Shown here: positions 27,659-35,907 of the stretch, in pieces
Layout: the number at the start of each line of letters is the position of its first letter
Numbering within the stretch: the first letter of the stretch is position 1
DNA from: an uncultured bacterium
GTDB taxonomy: Bacteria > Verrucomicrobiota > Kiritimatiellia > CAIVKH01
DNA: 60,662 bases
Direction: 5' to 3'
Assembly: GCA_903906425.1 (NCBI GenBank)
Contig: CAIVKH010000122.1
Span: 1-60,662, forward strand
Position numbers and translations under genes: made by a program
Notes under the pieces: generated by a model
What the model saw: only the letters and a program-made list of their open reading frames with translations
What the model was told of the DNA's origin: nothing
The model's database searches: none

Positions 27659-28425
27659 GACGCCATGGCCGCGGAATTCGCCACGATGCTTCGCGGGTGC
27701 GTCTTGCCCGGCGTGCGCTTGAATCCGCGGCGGATCGCGAGCTTCCAGACCATGCTCAGCGCCTCTTTCACAATGTTCGCGCTCATCTTCGACGTTCCCT
27801 GCGCGCGGTCCTCGAACGTGATCGGAACCTCGGCGAGCCGGAAGCCGTGCATCCACGTTTCGTAGCTCATCTCGATCTGGAAGGAATAGCCGTTGGATTT
27901 GATTCCTTCGAGTTTGAGGTCTTCGAGCACGGCGCGTCGGAAGCATTTGAAGCCGCCGGTCGGATCGCTCACCGGCATTCCGGTGATGAGCCGCACATAC
28001 ATAGCCGCGAAATAACTCAGCAGCAGCCGGTGCATTGGCCAGTTCACCACGCGGATGCCGCCCAGATATCGCGTGCCCAGCACGAGGTCGGCGTTCTGCG
28101 CGGCCTCGCGGAATTTCGGAAGCGACACCGGATTGTGTGAAAAATCCGCATCCATCTCGAAAACGAATTCGTAGTGCCGCTGTAGCGCCCACGCGAACCC
28201 GGAAAGATACGCGCGGCCCAGACCTTCCTTGCCTGCGCGGTGCAGGACGTGAATGCGAGGCTCGCCCGCCGCAAGTTCATCCGCAATATTGCCGGTGCCG
28301 TCTGGCGAATTGTCGTCGACGACAAGCACGTCCGCCCACCGCGCGTTCGTCAGCACGGCTGCGGTGATTTCGCGGACGTTTTCTTTTTCGTTATAAGTTG
28401 GAATTACGACAAGCGTATCGTTCAT
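27655..28425 (-). CDS. Polyprenol-phosphate mannosyltransferase-like GT2 enzyme
   Basis: 256 residues, soluble GT-A fold. VVIPTYNEKENV opens the nucleotide-binding domain, VVDDNSPDGT and MDADFSHNP supply the metal-binding Asp motifs, and DPTGGFKCFRR is a conserved acceptor-region motif of dolichol/polyprenol-phosphate mannose synthases. The product would be a lipid-linked sugar donor. Coupled to the downstream UbiA-type gene, it suggests a lipid-carrier-sugar pathway for envelope glycan assembly (inference). The sugar may be Man or Glc. Confidence 0.85.
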   Translation of the reverse strand: MNDTLVVIPTYNEKENVREITAAVLTNARWADVLVVDDNSPDGTGNIADELAAGEPRIHVLHRAGKEGLGRAYLSGFAWALQRHYEFVFEMDADFSHNPVSLPKFREAAQNADLVLGTRYLGGIRVVNWPMHRLLLSYFAAMYVRLITGMPVSDPTGGFKCFRRAVLEDLKLEGIKSNGYSFQIEMSYETWMHGFRLAEVPITFEDRAQGTSKMSANIVKEALSMVWKLAIRRGFKRTPGKTHPRSIVANSAAMAS

Positions 28426-28465
28426 AAAACCGGCTCACAGTACGGTTGACCCTGCCTTCGGGCAA

Positions 28466-28491
28466 GGCATTGTTCGCATTTCCACAATGCC
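28466..28491. promoter_or_regulatory. Inverted repeat in a divergent promoter region
   Basis: GGCATTGT (28466-28473) and ACAATGCC (28484-28491) form a perfect 8-bp inverted repeat with a 10-nt centre. A small TGCC-TTCG-GGCA hairpin (28453-28464) lies beside it. It sits between the divergent mannosyltransferase and def genes and could be an operator or a 5'-UTR structure. Confidence 0.35.
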
Positions 28492-28539
28492 GGGTTGTTG
28501 CTGTGCCCTATCGTGCGTATATTCCGCCGCTCACAAATC

Positions 28540-29103
28540 ATGAAACGAGAAATCAGAAAATACGGTGACCCGGTTCTCCGCGAAAAATCACACGCTATCG
28601 CGCACGTTGACGCCGGCATCCGCGCGCTCGCGACCGACATGATCGAAACCATGAAATCCGCCGAGGGCGTCGGCCTCGCCGCACAGCAGATCGGCGAAAC
28701 CCGCGCCATCTGCGTCATAGGCCTTCCGCCCGACCTCGACCAAAACGAGGCCGGCGAACGGCTGCATCCGCATCTCGAAATGCCCATGGTGCTCATCAAT
28801 CCCCACGTTACGGAAACTTCCAAACAAACCGGCGTTCACGAAGAGGGCTGCCTGAGCTTTCCGAACATCCGCGCCAACATCACGCGCCCCGTCGAGATCA
28901 CCATCAAATTCACCGGCCTCGACGGAAAAAACCGCACCGAAAAACTACGCGACTTCGCCGCCCGCGCCGTACAGCACGAAGTTGACCACCTCAACGGGAT
29001 TTTGTTCATCGACAAAATGTCGCCTGCCAAAAAATTCGCGCTCAAGCGGAAGATTTCAACGCTGCGGGCCGAGACCGAGGAAGAACTCGGCATCACCCGA
29101 TGA
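28540..29103 (+). CDS. def: Peptide deformylase
   Basis: 187 residues from the ATG at 28540; upstream open frame lacks homology. All three family motifs are present: GVGLAAQQIG (about 43-52), EGCLS with metal ligand Cys104, and QHEVDH with ligands His146 and His150 and catalytic Glu147. It removes the formyl group from nascent proteins. The stop overlaps the following membrane-protein ATG (ATGA), so the two are coupled. Confidence 0.95.
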   Translation: MKREIRKYGDPVLREKSHAIAHVDAGIRALATDMIETMKSAEGVGLAAQQIGETRAICVIGLPPDLDQNEAGERLHPHLEMPMVLINPHVTETSKQTGVHEEGCLSFPNIRANITRPVEITIKFTGLDGKNRTEKLRDFAARAVQHEVDHLNGILFIDKMSPAKKFALKRKISTLRAETEEELGITR

Positions 29104-29687
29104 CGAACAGCGGTCAGCCACTCGCCGAATTTCAGCGACAGCTCCCCGTCCTCATGCAAAACCTGCAACAGCACCACGCCACCGTCCCGCTAATCTGCGC
29201 CGCCGTCGCGCTCTTCGCCCTCGTGCAAATCTTCAAGGGCTGGCGCCTCCACCAGCTCGCCGAGCAATTTTTCGGCGCGCTCTTCGGCGCCCTCATCGGC
29301 GCCATCGCCGCCGCCGCCATCCGCGGCCTCCTATTCAAAACCCCCTTTGTCACCGACACATCGCTGATCGCCCTCGCCGTCATCCTCGGCCTCATCGGCG
29401 CGCGCATCGGATTCAAAATCGGCCGATTTGACGTCACCACGCTGGCCCGCACCGGCCTGACCATCGAAGGTGACGGCGTCCACACCGTCTACGGCATCAT
29501 CTGGAGCCACGCCCTCATCGGCACGCTCCTCCTGACAGGAGCGATATTCTGCGCTGCCGCCGCAACCGGAATCATCCCTCAAGGCCGCGAACACTTCGCC
29601 ATCCTCTGCGCCGCGATCCTCGCTCTCATCATCGGGATCAAAGGCGCGATGCGCCAGACCCGCAACTTTCTCGACCGCGGCCCGTGA
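29100..29687 (+). CDS. Multi-pass membrane protein, unknown function
   Basis: 195 residues. After a short cytoplasmic N-terminus there are about six hydrophobic helices with Gly/Ala-rich packing (GALFGALIGAIAAAAIRG, AVILGLIGARIGFKIGR), reminiscent of DUF4203-type membrane proteins. No active-site residues stand out. It starts on the def stop, so co-expression with peptide deformylase is likely, though a functional link is unclear. Confidence 0.65.
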   Translation: MTNSGQPLAEFQRQLPVLMQNLQQHHATVPLICAAVALFALVQIFKGWRLHQLAEQFFGALFGALIGAIAAAAIRGLLFKTPFVTDTSLIALAVILGLIGARIGFKIGRFDVTTLARTGLTIEGDGVHTVYGIIWSHALIGTLLLTGAIFCAAAATGIIPQGREHFAILCAAILALIIGIKGAMRQTRNFLDRGP

Positions 29688-29693
29688 CCATCC

Positions 29694-29726
29694 CAAAAAC
29701 CTACGGCCCGGCTAACCACCGGACCG
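29694..29726 (-). terminator. Probable terminator of the kdp operon
   Basis: On the minus strand CGGTCCGG pairs with CCGGGCCG (one mismatch) around a 7-nt loop, followed after four bases by a T run (AAAAA at 29695-29699 on plus). It lies between the convergent membrane-protein gene and kdpE. Confidence 0.45.
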
Positions 29727-29782
29727 AAAATATTTCTATTTGTGCCGACCGTGAAAAAGTACCGTGATTCCCATTAGAACTT

Positions 29783-30475
29783 TCAGGTCGCGATGAGTCG
29801 GTAACCGATGCCCGGCTCTGTGGTGAAAATCTGCGGCTTCGCGGGATTTTCCTCAAGCTTGTCGCGCAAATGACCGATGTACACGCGCAGATAATGCGTC
29901 TGTTCCTCGTACGTCGGCCCCCACACTTCGCGCAGAATCTGGCGGTGAGTCACGACACGGCCCGCGTGATGCACGAGCAGTTTCAACAGCGAATACTCGG
30001 TCGCGGTCAGTTTCACTTCCTTGCCGTTCTTGCGAACGATGCGGCTCGTCAGATCGACTTCGATTGCACCGCAGCGAAAAACCGTGATGTCGTCTGCGGG
30101 CGTCGCGCGACGGTGAGCGACGCGCAAACGCGCAAGCAGTTCGCCCGCGCTGAACGGCTTCGTCACGTAATCGTCCGCGCCATTGTCCAGCGCCGCAATC
30201 TTGTCCTCTTCGCGCTCGCGCACCGAAAGCACGATCACCGGAACGCGGCTCCATTCGCGCAGTCGCTTCAGCACGACGAGCCCGTCCATGTCCGGCAAGC
30301 CGAGGTCGAGCAGCACGACATCGGGCCGCTTCGTCGCCGCCTCGGTGAGTCCATCCTGACCATTCGCCGCCTCGATAACGCGATAGCCGTTTCCTTCGAG
30401 CGTGATCTTCAGCAGACGGCGGATCTGAACTTCGTCGTCGATCACCAGCGCCAGAGGATTTTGATTCGTGCTCAT
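29783..30475 (-). CDS. kdpE: Response regulator KdpE (OmpR family)
   Basis: 230 residues. The receiver domain has the acidic pocket DD at 13-14, the phosphoacceptor Asp57 (LLDLGLPD) and Lys106 (TKPF). The C-terminal winged helix carries TEYSLLKLLVHHAGRVVTHRQIL and THYLRVYIGHLRDKLE, close to KdpE. Phosphorylated by KdpD, it should activate the kdp operon under potassium limitation or salt stress. Its start overlaps the kdpD end (30472-30475). It is the last gene of a five-gene operon. Confidence 0.95.
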   Translation of the reverse strand: MSTNQNPLALVIDDEVQIRRLLKITLEGNGYRVIEAANGQDGLTEAATKRPDVVLLDLGLPDMDGLVVLKRLREWSRVPVIVLSVREREEDKIAALDNGADDYVTKPFSAGELLARLRVAHRRATPADDITVFRCGAIEVDLTSRIVRKNGKEVKLTATEYSLLKLLVHHAGRVVTHRQILREVWGPTYEEQTHYLRVYIGHLRDKLEENPAKPQIFTTEPGIGYRLIAT

Positions 30476-33108
30476 ACGTTCGGCGATTCGCCGGGCGGCA
30501 TCGTGATCGTAAACGCCGCGCCGCCGCCAGCGCGATTTTCTGCGTGAATCTGTCCGCCCTGCACCTCGACGAATCCCTTCACGATGGAAAGGCCTAGTCC
30601 GGTTCCGCCCGCAGCCGCACCGGGCGCGCGATAGAATTTGTCGAAGACCCGCGTCAGCGAATCCGGCGGCAATCCCGGGCCGCGATCCGCGACGGAAACA
30701 GTGACCAATTTGTTTTCAGCCATGGCGATGATCTGCACCGGTGTACCGGCTGGCGTGTGAACCGATGCGTTCAAGAGCAGATTCGACAGCGCCTGCTCCA
30801 TCAGAACAAAATCCATCTTCACCAGCGGAAGCTCTGGCGGTGTCGTGACCGCAACCTCGCGGTCCGCCAGCGCCTTTTCGCAACGTTTCATCGCCGCGTT
30901 GATCACATCGCGAACATCGCACCAGTCGACGTGCGGTTTGAGATGCCCCGATTCGAGCCGCGTCATATCGAGAAGATTTCCGACGAGGCGATTCAAACGA
31001 TCAGACGCCTCGTGAATTTCTCCGGCCAGCGCCTTCTGTGTTCCTGAATCTTTTGCATCGAGCAAGCCGCCCGCTGCCGTTTGGATCGCAGCGATGGGCG
31101 TCCGCAACTCGTGCGAAATCGAATTCAGCAGCGCGCGTCCAAGCCGCTCTGATTCAGCAACGATCCGCGCCTGCGCCTCCGCATCGCGTAACCGCTGCCG
31201 GTCGAGAACGAGCGCGATATGCCGCAGAAATTGATCGAGCAGATTGCGCTGCTCGAGCGTCGGGATCGCGCTCTGCTTCCAGTTCACCGCGAGCACGCCG
31301 AGCTTCGCGGCGGAGGTTTGCAGCGGCAGATGCATCGCGTCCGTCATCGGCAGCGTGTCGGTGAAGCGGCCCGTCGGTGTTTCGTGTTCAAAGGCCCATT
31401 GCGCGGCGGCCATTTCTTTTTCCGAAAATTCACCCGCAAGTTTTCCGTCAGCGCCCGGCAGCAGCAGCGCCGCCTTCGCATTGAAAACGGCCCCGATATT
31501 TTCAACGGCAACGCGTTCGATTTGCGCGAGCGTCGAAGCGTCGCCGAGTTCCAGCGTCAGCATGTACATCGCCGATGCGCGCTCCTCGCGCCGCTTGTCC
31601 GTCCGCTCTTTCGCGCGGATGCGCGCGATCAACTGGCCCATCGCCACCGCGACGACAAAGTACATCCCGAACATCATCGCGTCGTCAAAACTCTGGATGT
31701 AGAATGTGAATCGCGGCGGCAGAAAAAGAAAATCCCACAGCAGCGCGCTCAACGCCGCCGCGAGATAAACCGGCCCGCGCCCCAGCTTCATCGCCACGCC
31801 CACGACACCCAGCAGATAGAACAGCGCCACGCTTTGCGTGCCGGCGAATTTGCAAAGCACCAGGTTCACCAACGTAATCGCGGCGACGAATCCAAGCGCA
31901 GCGAAGTACTGGTGAAGACTCGATTCCGGCGGCCACCGAAACAGCGGCGCGCGCTTCGCCCTTGTTTCCGAGTCCGCGCGTACGACGTGCAGATCGATGT
32001 TCCCGCTTTCGCGCACGAGCCGCTTCAGCATCGAGCCACCGCGGAACCATCCAACGAGAGAATTGTCTGCGGATTTTCCAACGACGATTTGAGTGACGTT
32101 TTGCGCGCGCGCGATGCGAAGCAGTCCGCTCACGATGTCTTCATCGACTGTCGTGCGAACCTCCGCGCCGAGTTCCTTCGCGAGCGTCAGATGCTTCGTC
32201 AGCCGCGTCTGAGCTGCCTCCGGCAAAGCTCGCGACGATTCGACGTAGGCCGCGATCCACGGGCATTCCATGCTGTCCGCGAGCCGTCGCGTCCATCGCA
32301 CCATCTGCTCGGAAAACGGACTCGGACTCACCGCGACGAGCAGACGATGGCCGGTCTTCCACGGCCCGGAAATCTGCTGCGACTGCATGTAATCGCGCAC
32401 GTCCTGCCCGATCTGTTCCGCCGTCACGCGCAGCGCCATTTCGCGCAAAGCCGTCAGATTACCGACGCGGAAAAAGTTCTTCACCGCCGCTTCCGCGCGT
32501 TCCGGCAAATAGACTTTTCCCTCGTCCAGCCGCTTCAACAATTCCTCCGGCGGCAGATCGACGATCTCGATTTCCGCCGCGTCGAGCACGCGGTCTGGAA
32601 CCGTTTCGTGAATCGTCGCGCCGGTGATTTCGCGCACCGTTCCCGAACGACTTTCGAGATGCTGGACGTTCAGCGAAGAAAAAACATCGATGCCCGAATC
32701 CAGCAGTTCGAGCACATCCTGATAGCGTTTCGGATGCCGCGATCCCGGAGCGTTCGTGTGCGCGAGTTCGTCAACGAGCGCGAGCGACGGACGCCGTGCC
32801 AGCACCGCATCGAGATCCATTTCCGCCATCGTGACGCCGCGATAGACGACAGGTTTTCGCGGCACGACCGGCAGCCCTTCCGTCAGCGCGTCGGTTTCCT
32901 TGCGGCCGTGCGTCTCGACATAGCCGATCACGACATCGCGCCCGGCCGCGTGCGATTTGCGCGCCGCCTCCAGCATCGCATACGTCTTGCCCACGCCCGG
33001 CGCCATGCCGAAAAAAATCTTCAGCACGCCGCGCTTCGTCTTCGCCTCTTCCCGTTTCAGGCTTTCGAGCAGCGCGTCAGGATCTGGCCGGTGTTCATTC
33101 ACGCCCAT
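30472..33108 (-). CDS. kdpD: Potassium sensor histidine kinase KdpD
   Basis: 878 residues, near the usual length of about 890. The N-terminal KdpD domain has Walker A GMAPGVGKT (34-42) and is followed by a universal-stress-like domain, four DUF4118 transmembrane helices (about 395-500), a GAF-like region, and the kinase core with His666 in SISHELRTP and ATP-lid motifs DRGPGLPP and GTGLGLS. It senses potassium and turgor status and phosphorylates KdpE. The GTG-rich start region is preceded by TTGGAATTAAAAG, whose GGA comes from palindrome locus 10. It is separated from kdpC by that repeat. Confidence 0.96.
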   Translation of the reverse strand: MGVNEHRPDPDALLESLKREEAKTKRGVLKIFFGMAPGVGKTYAMLEAARKSHAAGRDVVIGYVETHGRKETDALTEGLPVVPRKPVVYRGVTMAEMDLDAVLARRPSLALVDELAHTNAPGSRHPKRYQDVLELLDSGIDVFSSLNVQHLESRSGTVREITGATIHETVPDRVLDAAEIEIVDLPPEELLKRLDEGKVYLPERAEAAVKNFFRVGNLTALREMALRVTAEQIGQDVRDYMQSQQISGPWKTGHRLLVAVSPSPFSEQMVRWTRRLADSMECPWIAAYVESSRALPEAAQTRLTKHLTLAKELGAEVRTTVDEDIVSGLLRIARAQNVTQIVVGKSADNSLVGWFRGGSMLKRLVRESGNIDLHVVRADSETRAKRAPLFRWPPESSLHQYFAALGFVAAITLVNLVLCKFAGTQSVALFYLLGVVGVAMKLGRGPVYLAAALSALLWDFLFLPPRFTFYIQSFDDAMMFGMYFVVAVAMGQLIARIRAKERTDKRREERASAMYMLTLELGDASTLAQIERVAVENIGAVFNAKAALLLPGADGKLAGEFSEKEMAAAQWAFEHETPTGRFTDTLPMTDAMHLPLQTSAAKLGVLAVNWKQSAIPTLEQRNLLDQFLRHIALVLDRQRLRDAEAQARIVAESERLGRALLNSISHELRTPIAAIQTAAGGLLDAKDSGTQKALAGEIHEASDRLNRLVGNLLDMTRLESGHLKPHVDWCDVRDVINAAMKRCEKALADREVAVTTPPELPLVKMDFVLMEQALSNLLLNASVHTPAGTPVQIIAMAENKLVTVSVADRGPGLPPDSLTRVFDKFYRAPGAAAGGTGLGLSIVKGFVEVQGGQIHAENRAGGGAAFTITMPPGESPNV

Positions 33109-33115
33109 CTTTTAA

Positions 33116-33162
33116 TTCCAATGACTGGAAAAGTCGCGTGCGCAAAATTCCAATGATTGGAA
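33116..33162. repeat. Paired palindrome locus 10, inside the kdp operon
   Basis: Units at 33116-33130 (TTCCAATGACTGGAA, one arm mismatch) and 33148-33162 (TTCCAATGATTGGAA), 32 bp apart, between kdpC (stop 7 nt away) and kdpD (start 7 nt away). On the minus strand the spacer has TTGCGCA at positions 3-9. Confidence 0.95.
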
Positions 33163-33169
33163 TTTGCGG

Positions 33170-33736
33170 TCATTTTTCATCGTCCATCGCCAGGTTCAGT
33201 TTCAATACGTTCACGCGCGGCTCGCCGAGAAATCCCCACTGTGACGGCTCGACGAATTTCTCGACGATGCCGGCGACTTTCTTCGCGCCGAACTTTCGCT
33301 CGGCGGCGATTCGCGCGATTTGCAGGCGCGCGGCTTCAGGGCTGATGTGCGGATCGAGGCCGCTGCCCGAGGTGAAGACCATGTCGGACGGCACGACGGC
33401 ATTTGTCGCGAGTTTGTTGCCGGCGATGAACGCGGCGGCGTTGTTCGCGACATTCGATTGCAGTGCCTGGCTCGTGGGTCCGAGGTTGCTCGCGCCGGAC
33501 GCGACGGTGCCGTAGCCGCACGCGGACGGGCGCGGCCAGAAATATTTCGCGCCCGTGAATTGCTGCGCCAAGAGCTCGCTGCCGACCATTTTTCCGTTTT
33601 TCGCAATGAGGGTTCCGTTGGCCTTGTCGCGAAACAGAACCTGCGAGAGGCCGGTGACGGCGAGCGGATAGGCGATACCGGTGAGCGCGGTCAGCACGAT
33701 CGTGACCCGGATGGATTGGATGAGGATTTTTGTCAT
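33170..33736 (-). CDS. kdpC: Potassium-transporting ATPase subunit C
   Basis: 188 residues. One N-terminal transmembrane helix (about 8-30) anchors a periplasmic domain with family motifs FTGAKYFWPRPSA, SGASNLGP, SGSGLDPHISPEAARLQ. KdpC stabilises the KdpFABC complex and affects its potassium affinity. It lies 15 bp after kdpB in the operon and is followed by palindrome locus 10. Confidence 0.96.
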   Translation of the reverse strand: MTKILIQSIRVTIVLTALTGIAYPLAVTGLSQVLFRDKANGTLIAKNGKMVGSELLAQQFTGAKYFWPRPSACGYGTVASGASNLGPTSQALQSNVANNAAAFIAGNKLATNAVVPSDMVFTSGSGLDPHISPEAARLQIARIAAERKFGAKKVAGIVEKFVEPSQWGFLGEPRVNVLKLNLAMDDEK

Positions 33737-33751
33737 GACGATTCTCCTGAT

Positions 33752-35833
33752 TTACGCGGCCAGATGTACAGCCACCAAAAGCATGTCGAGCAGCTTGATG
33801 AAAATGAACGGGATGATGATTCCGCCGAGGCCGTAAATGAGCATGTTCTTGCGAAGAATTACTGACGCGCCAAGCGGCTGGTATTTCACGCCGCGCAATG
33901 CGAGCGGAACCAGCGCGATGATAATGAGTGCGTTGAAAATCACGGCGCTCAAAATCGCGCTCTGCGGCGAGTGCAGATACATAATGTTCAGCTTGTCGAG
34001 CGGCCCGTGCGCGCCGGCGTTCGTTGCGTAGAGCAGGCCGAACATCGCGGGGAGGATCGCGAAATATTTCGAGACATCGTTCGCGATGCTGAATGTCGTC
34101 AGCGCGCCGCGCGTCATCAAAAGTTGTTTTCCGATTTCGACGACTTCGATGAGCTTTGTCGGATTGCTGTCAAGATCGACCATGTTGCCGGCCTCGCGCG
34201 CGGCCTGCGTTCCGGTATTCATCGCGACGCCGACGTCCGCTTGCGCGAGTGCGGGCGCGTCGTTCGTTCCATCGCCGATCATCGCGATCAACTTTCCGCC
34301 GGCCTGTTCCTGGCGGATGCGCGCGAGCTTGTCTTCCGGTTTCGCCTGCGCGATGAAATCGTCCACCCCCGCTTCGGCAGCGATGGCGGCTGCCGTCAGC
34401 GCATTGTCGCCGGTAATCATCACGGTCTTCACGCCCATTTTGCGTAGCTGCGCGAATCGTTCTTTGATTCCGCCCTTCACCACGTCCTTGAGATGAATCG
34501 TTCCAAGCACCTCGCGGCCATCGGTGACGACGAGCGGCGTTCCGCCTTGACGCGAAATCTGTTCAACCTGTTTCGCAACGGCGTCCGGGAAAATTCCGCC
34601 CTGCTGATCCACATAAAGTCGCATCGCTTCCGCCGCGCCTTTGCGGATGCTGCGAGCGGGCTTGCCATCGCGTGCCGGAAAATCCACGCCACTCATCCTC
34701 GTTTGCGCGGTGAACGGAACGAAGGTCGCGTGCGGCTCGGCGACTTCGCGTCCGCGCAGACCGTATTTTTCCTTCGCGAGCACGGCGATGGAACGGCCTT
34801 CCGGCGTTTCATCGGCGAGCGATGCGAGCTGCGCGGCGTCGGCAATGCGTTCGGCAGTGACTCCGGGCGCGGGAAGAAATTCTGTCGCCATGCGATTGCC
34901 GAGCGTGATTGTCCCGGTTTTGTCGAGCAACAGCACATCAATGTCGCCGGCGGCCTCGACGGCGCGCCCGCTCGTCGCCATGACGTTGCGGCGCATCAGA
35001 CGGTCAATGCCCGCGATGCCGATGGCGCTCAGCAAACCGCCGATGGTTGTCGGAATCAGACATACGATCAGCGACAGCAAAACCGGCTGCGTGGTGAGCA
35101 CGACGCCTTTTTGACCAGCGGCGTTTTCGTTGTAGTGCGCGAACGATGGGAGCGTGATGACGACGAGGATGAACAGCGCGGTGAGGCTGATGAGCACGAT
35201 GTTCAGCGCAATTTCGTTCGGCGTCTTCTGGCGGCGCGCGCCCTCGATCATCGAGATCATTCGGTCGAGAAACGAATTGCCCGCCTCCGCCGTGACGCGG
35301 ACAAAAATGCGGTCGCTGATGACTTTTGTTCCGCCGGTGACGGCGCTGCGATCGCCGCCGCTTTCGCGGATGACCGGCGCGGATTCGCCCGTAATCGCGG
35401 ACTCGTCCACCGTCGCGATGCCTTCGACGATTTCGCCATCGGCGGGAATCATCTGTCCGGCATCGCAGACAAACACATCACCGATTTTCAATTCCGTCGA
35501 ATTCACCGGCGTCTCTTTTCCGCCGGTGATTTTTCGCGCGGTGGTTGTCGTGCGCATTTTTCGGAGCGCGTCCGCATGCGCCTTGCCGCGGCCCTCGGCC
35601 ATCGCCTCGGCGAAGTTCGCGAAGAGGCAGGTGAACCATAGCCAGAGACAGATCTGGATGTTGAAGCCCGAACATTGGCGGAACAAAACGAAGGTGGACA
35701 TGATCGCGCCGACATAGACGACGAACATGACCAGATTGCGGACTTGCTCGCGCGGATCGAGTTTCTTGAACGACTCGATGATCGCGGGGCGGATCAGATG
35801 GGCGTAACCCGAAGATTCATTTTTTGCAGACAT
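33752..35833 (-). CDS. kdpB: Potassium-transporting ATPase ATP-binding subunit
   Basis: 693 residues from the ATG at 35833 (GGAG 9 nt upstream), a P-type ATPase of the KdpB class. The phosphorylated residue is Asp304 in LLDKTGT. TGES (actuator), [12 protein letters not shown] (hinge) and conserved transmembrane segments are present. It hydrolyses ATP to drive potassium uptake through KdpA. Between it and kdpA lies palindrome locus 11. Length and motifs are complete, so the pump should work. Confidence 0.97.
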   Translation of the reverse strand: MSAKNESSGYAHLIRPAIIESFKKLDPREQVRNLVMFVVYVGAIMSTFVLFRQCSGFNIQICLWLWFTCLFANFAEAMAEGRGKAHADALRKMRTTTTARKITGGKETPVNSTELKIGDVFVCDAGQMIPADGEIVEGIATVDESAITGESAPVIRESGGDRSAVTGGTKVISDRIFVRVTAEAGNSFLDRMISMIEGARRQKTPNEIALNIVLISLTALFILVVITLPSFAHYNENAAGQKGVVLTTQPVLLSLIVCLIPTTIGGLLSAIGIAGIDRLMRRNVMATSGRAVEAAGDIDVLLLDKTGTITLGNRMATEFLPAPGVTAERIADAAQLASLADETPEGRSIAVLAKEKYGLRGREVAEPHATFVPFTAQTRMSGVDFPARDGKPARSIRKGAAEAMRLYVDQQGGIFPDAVAKQVEQISRQGGTPLVVTDGREVLGTIHLKDVVKGGIKERFAQLRKMGVKTVMITGDNALTAAAIAAEAGVDDFIAQAKPEDKLARIRQEQAGGKLIAMIGDGTNDAPALAQADVGVAMNTGTQAAREAGNMVDLDSNPTKLIEVVEIGKQLLMTRGALTTFSIANDVSKYFAILPAMFGLLYATNAGAHGPLDKLNIMYLHSPQSAILSAVIFNALIIIALVPLALRGVKYQPLGASVILRKNMLIYGLGGIIIPFIFIKLLDMLLVAVHLAA

Positions 35834-35859
35834 GGCAGTTCTCCGTTTCAAAATCCTTT

Positions 35860-35906
35860 TTCCAATGCTTGGAAATTTGAGGTTTCATTTTTTTCAATCA
35901 TTGGAA
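35860..35906. repeat. Paired palindrome locus 11, inside the kdp operon
   Basis: Units at 35860-35874 (TTCCAATGCTTGGAA) and 35892-35906 (TTTCAATCATTGGAA), 32 bp apart, between kdpA and kdpB. The right unit ends 1 nt from the kdpA stop codon. Confidence 0.92.
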
Positions 35907-35907
35907 C

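Noticed and set aside
27659..28192. Extended N-terminus for the UbiA-type protein
   Set aside because: The open frame upstream of 27658 is an off-frame reading of the mannosyltransferase gene; the ATGA overlap gives the natural start.
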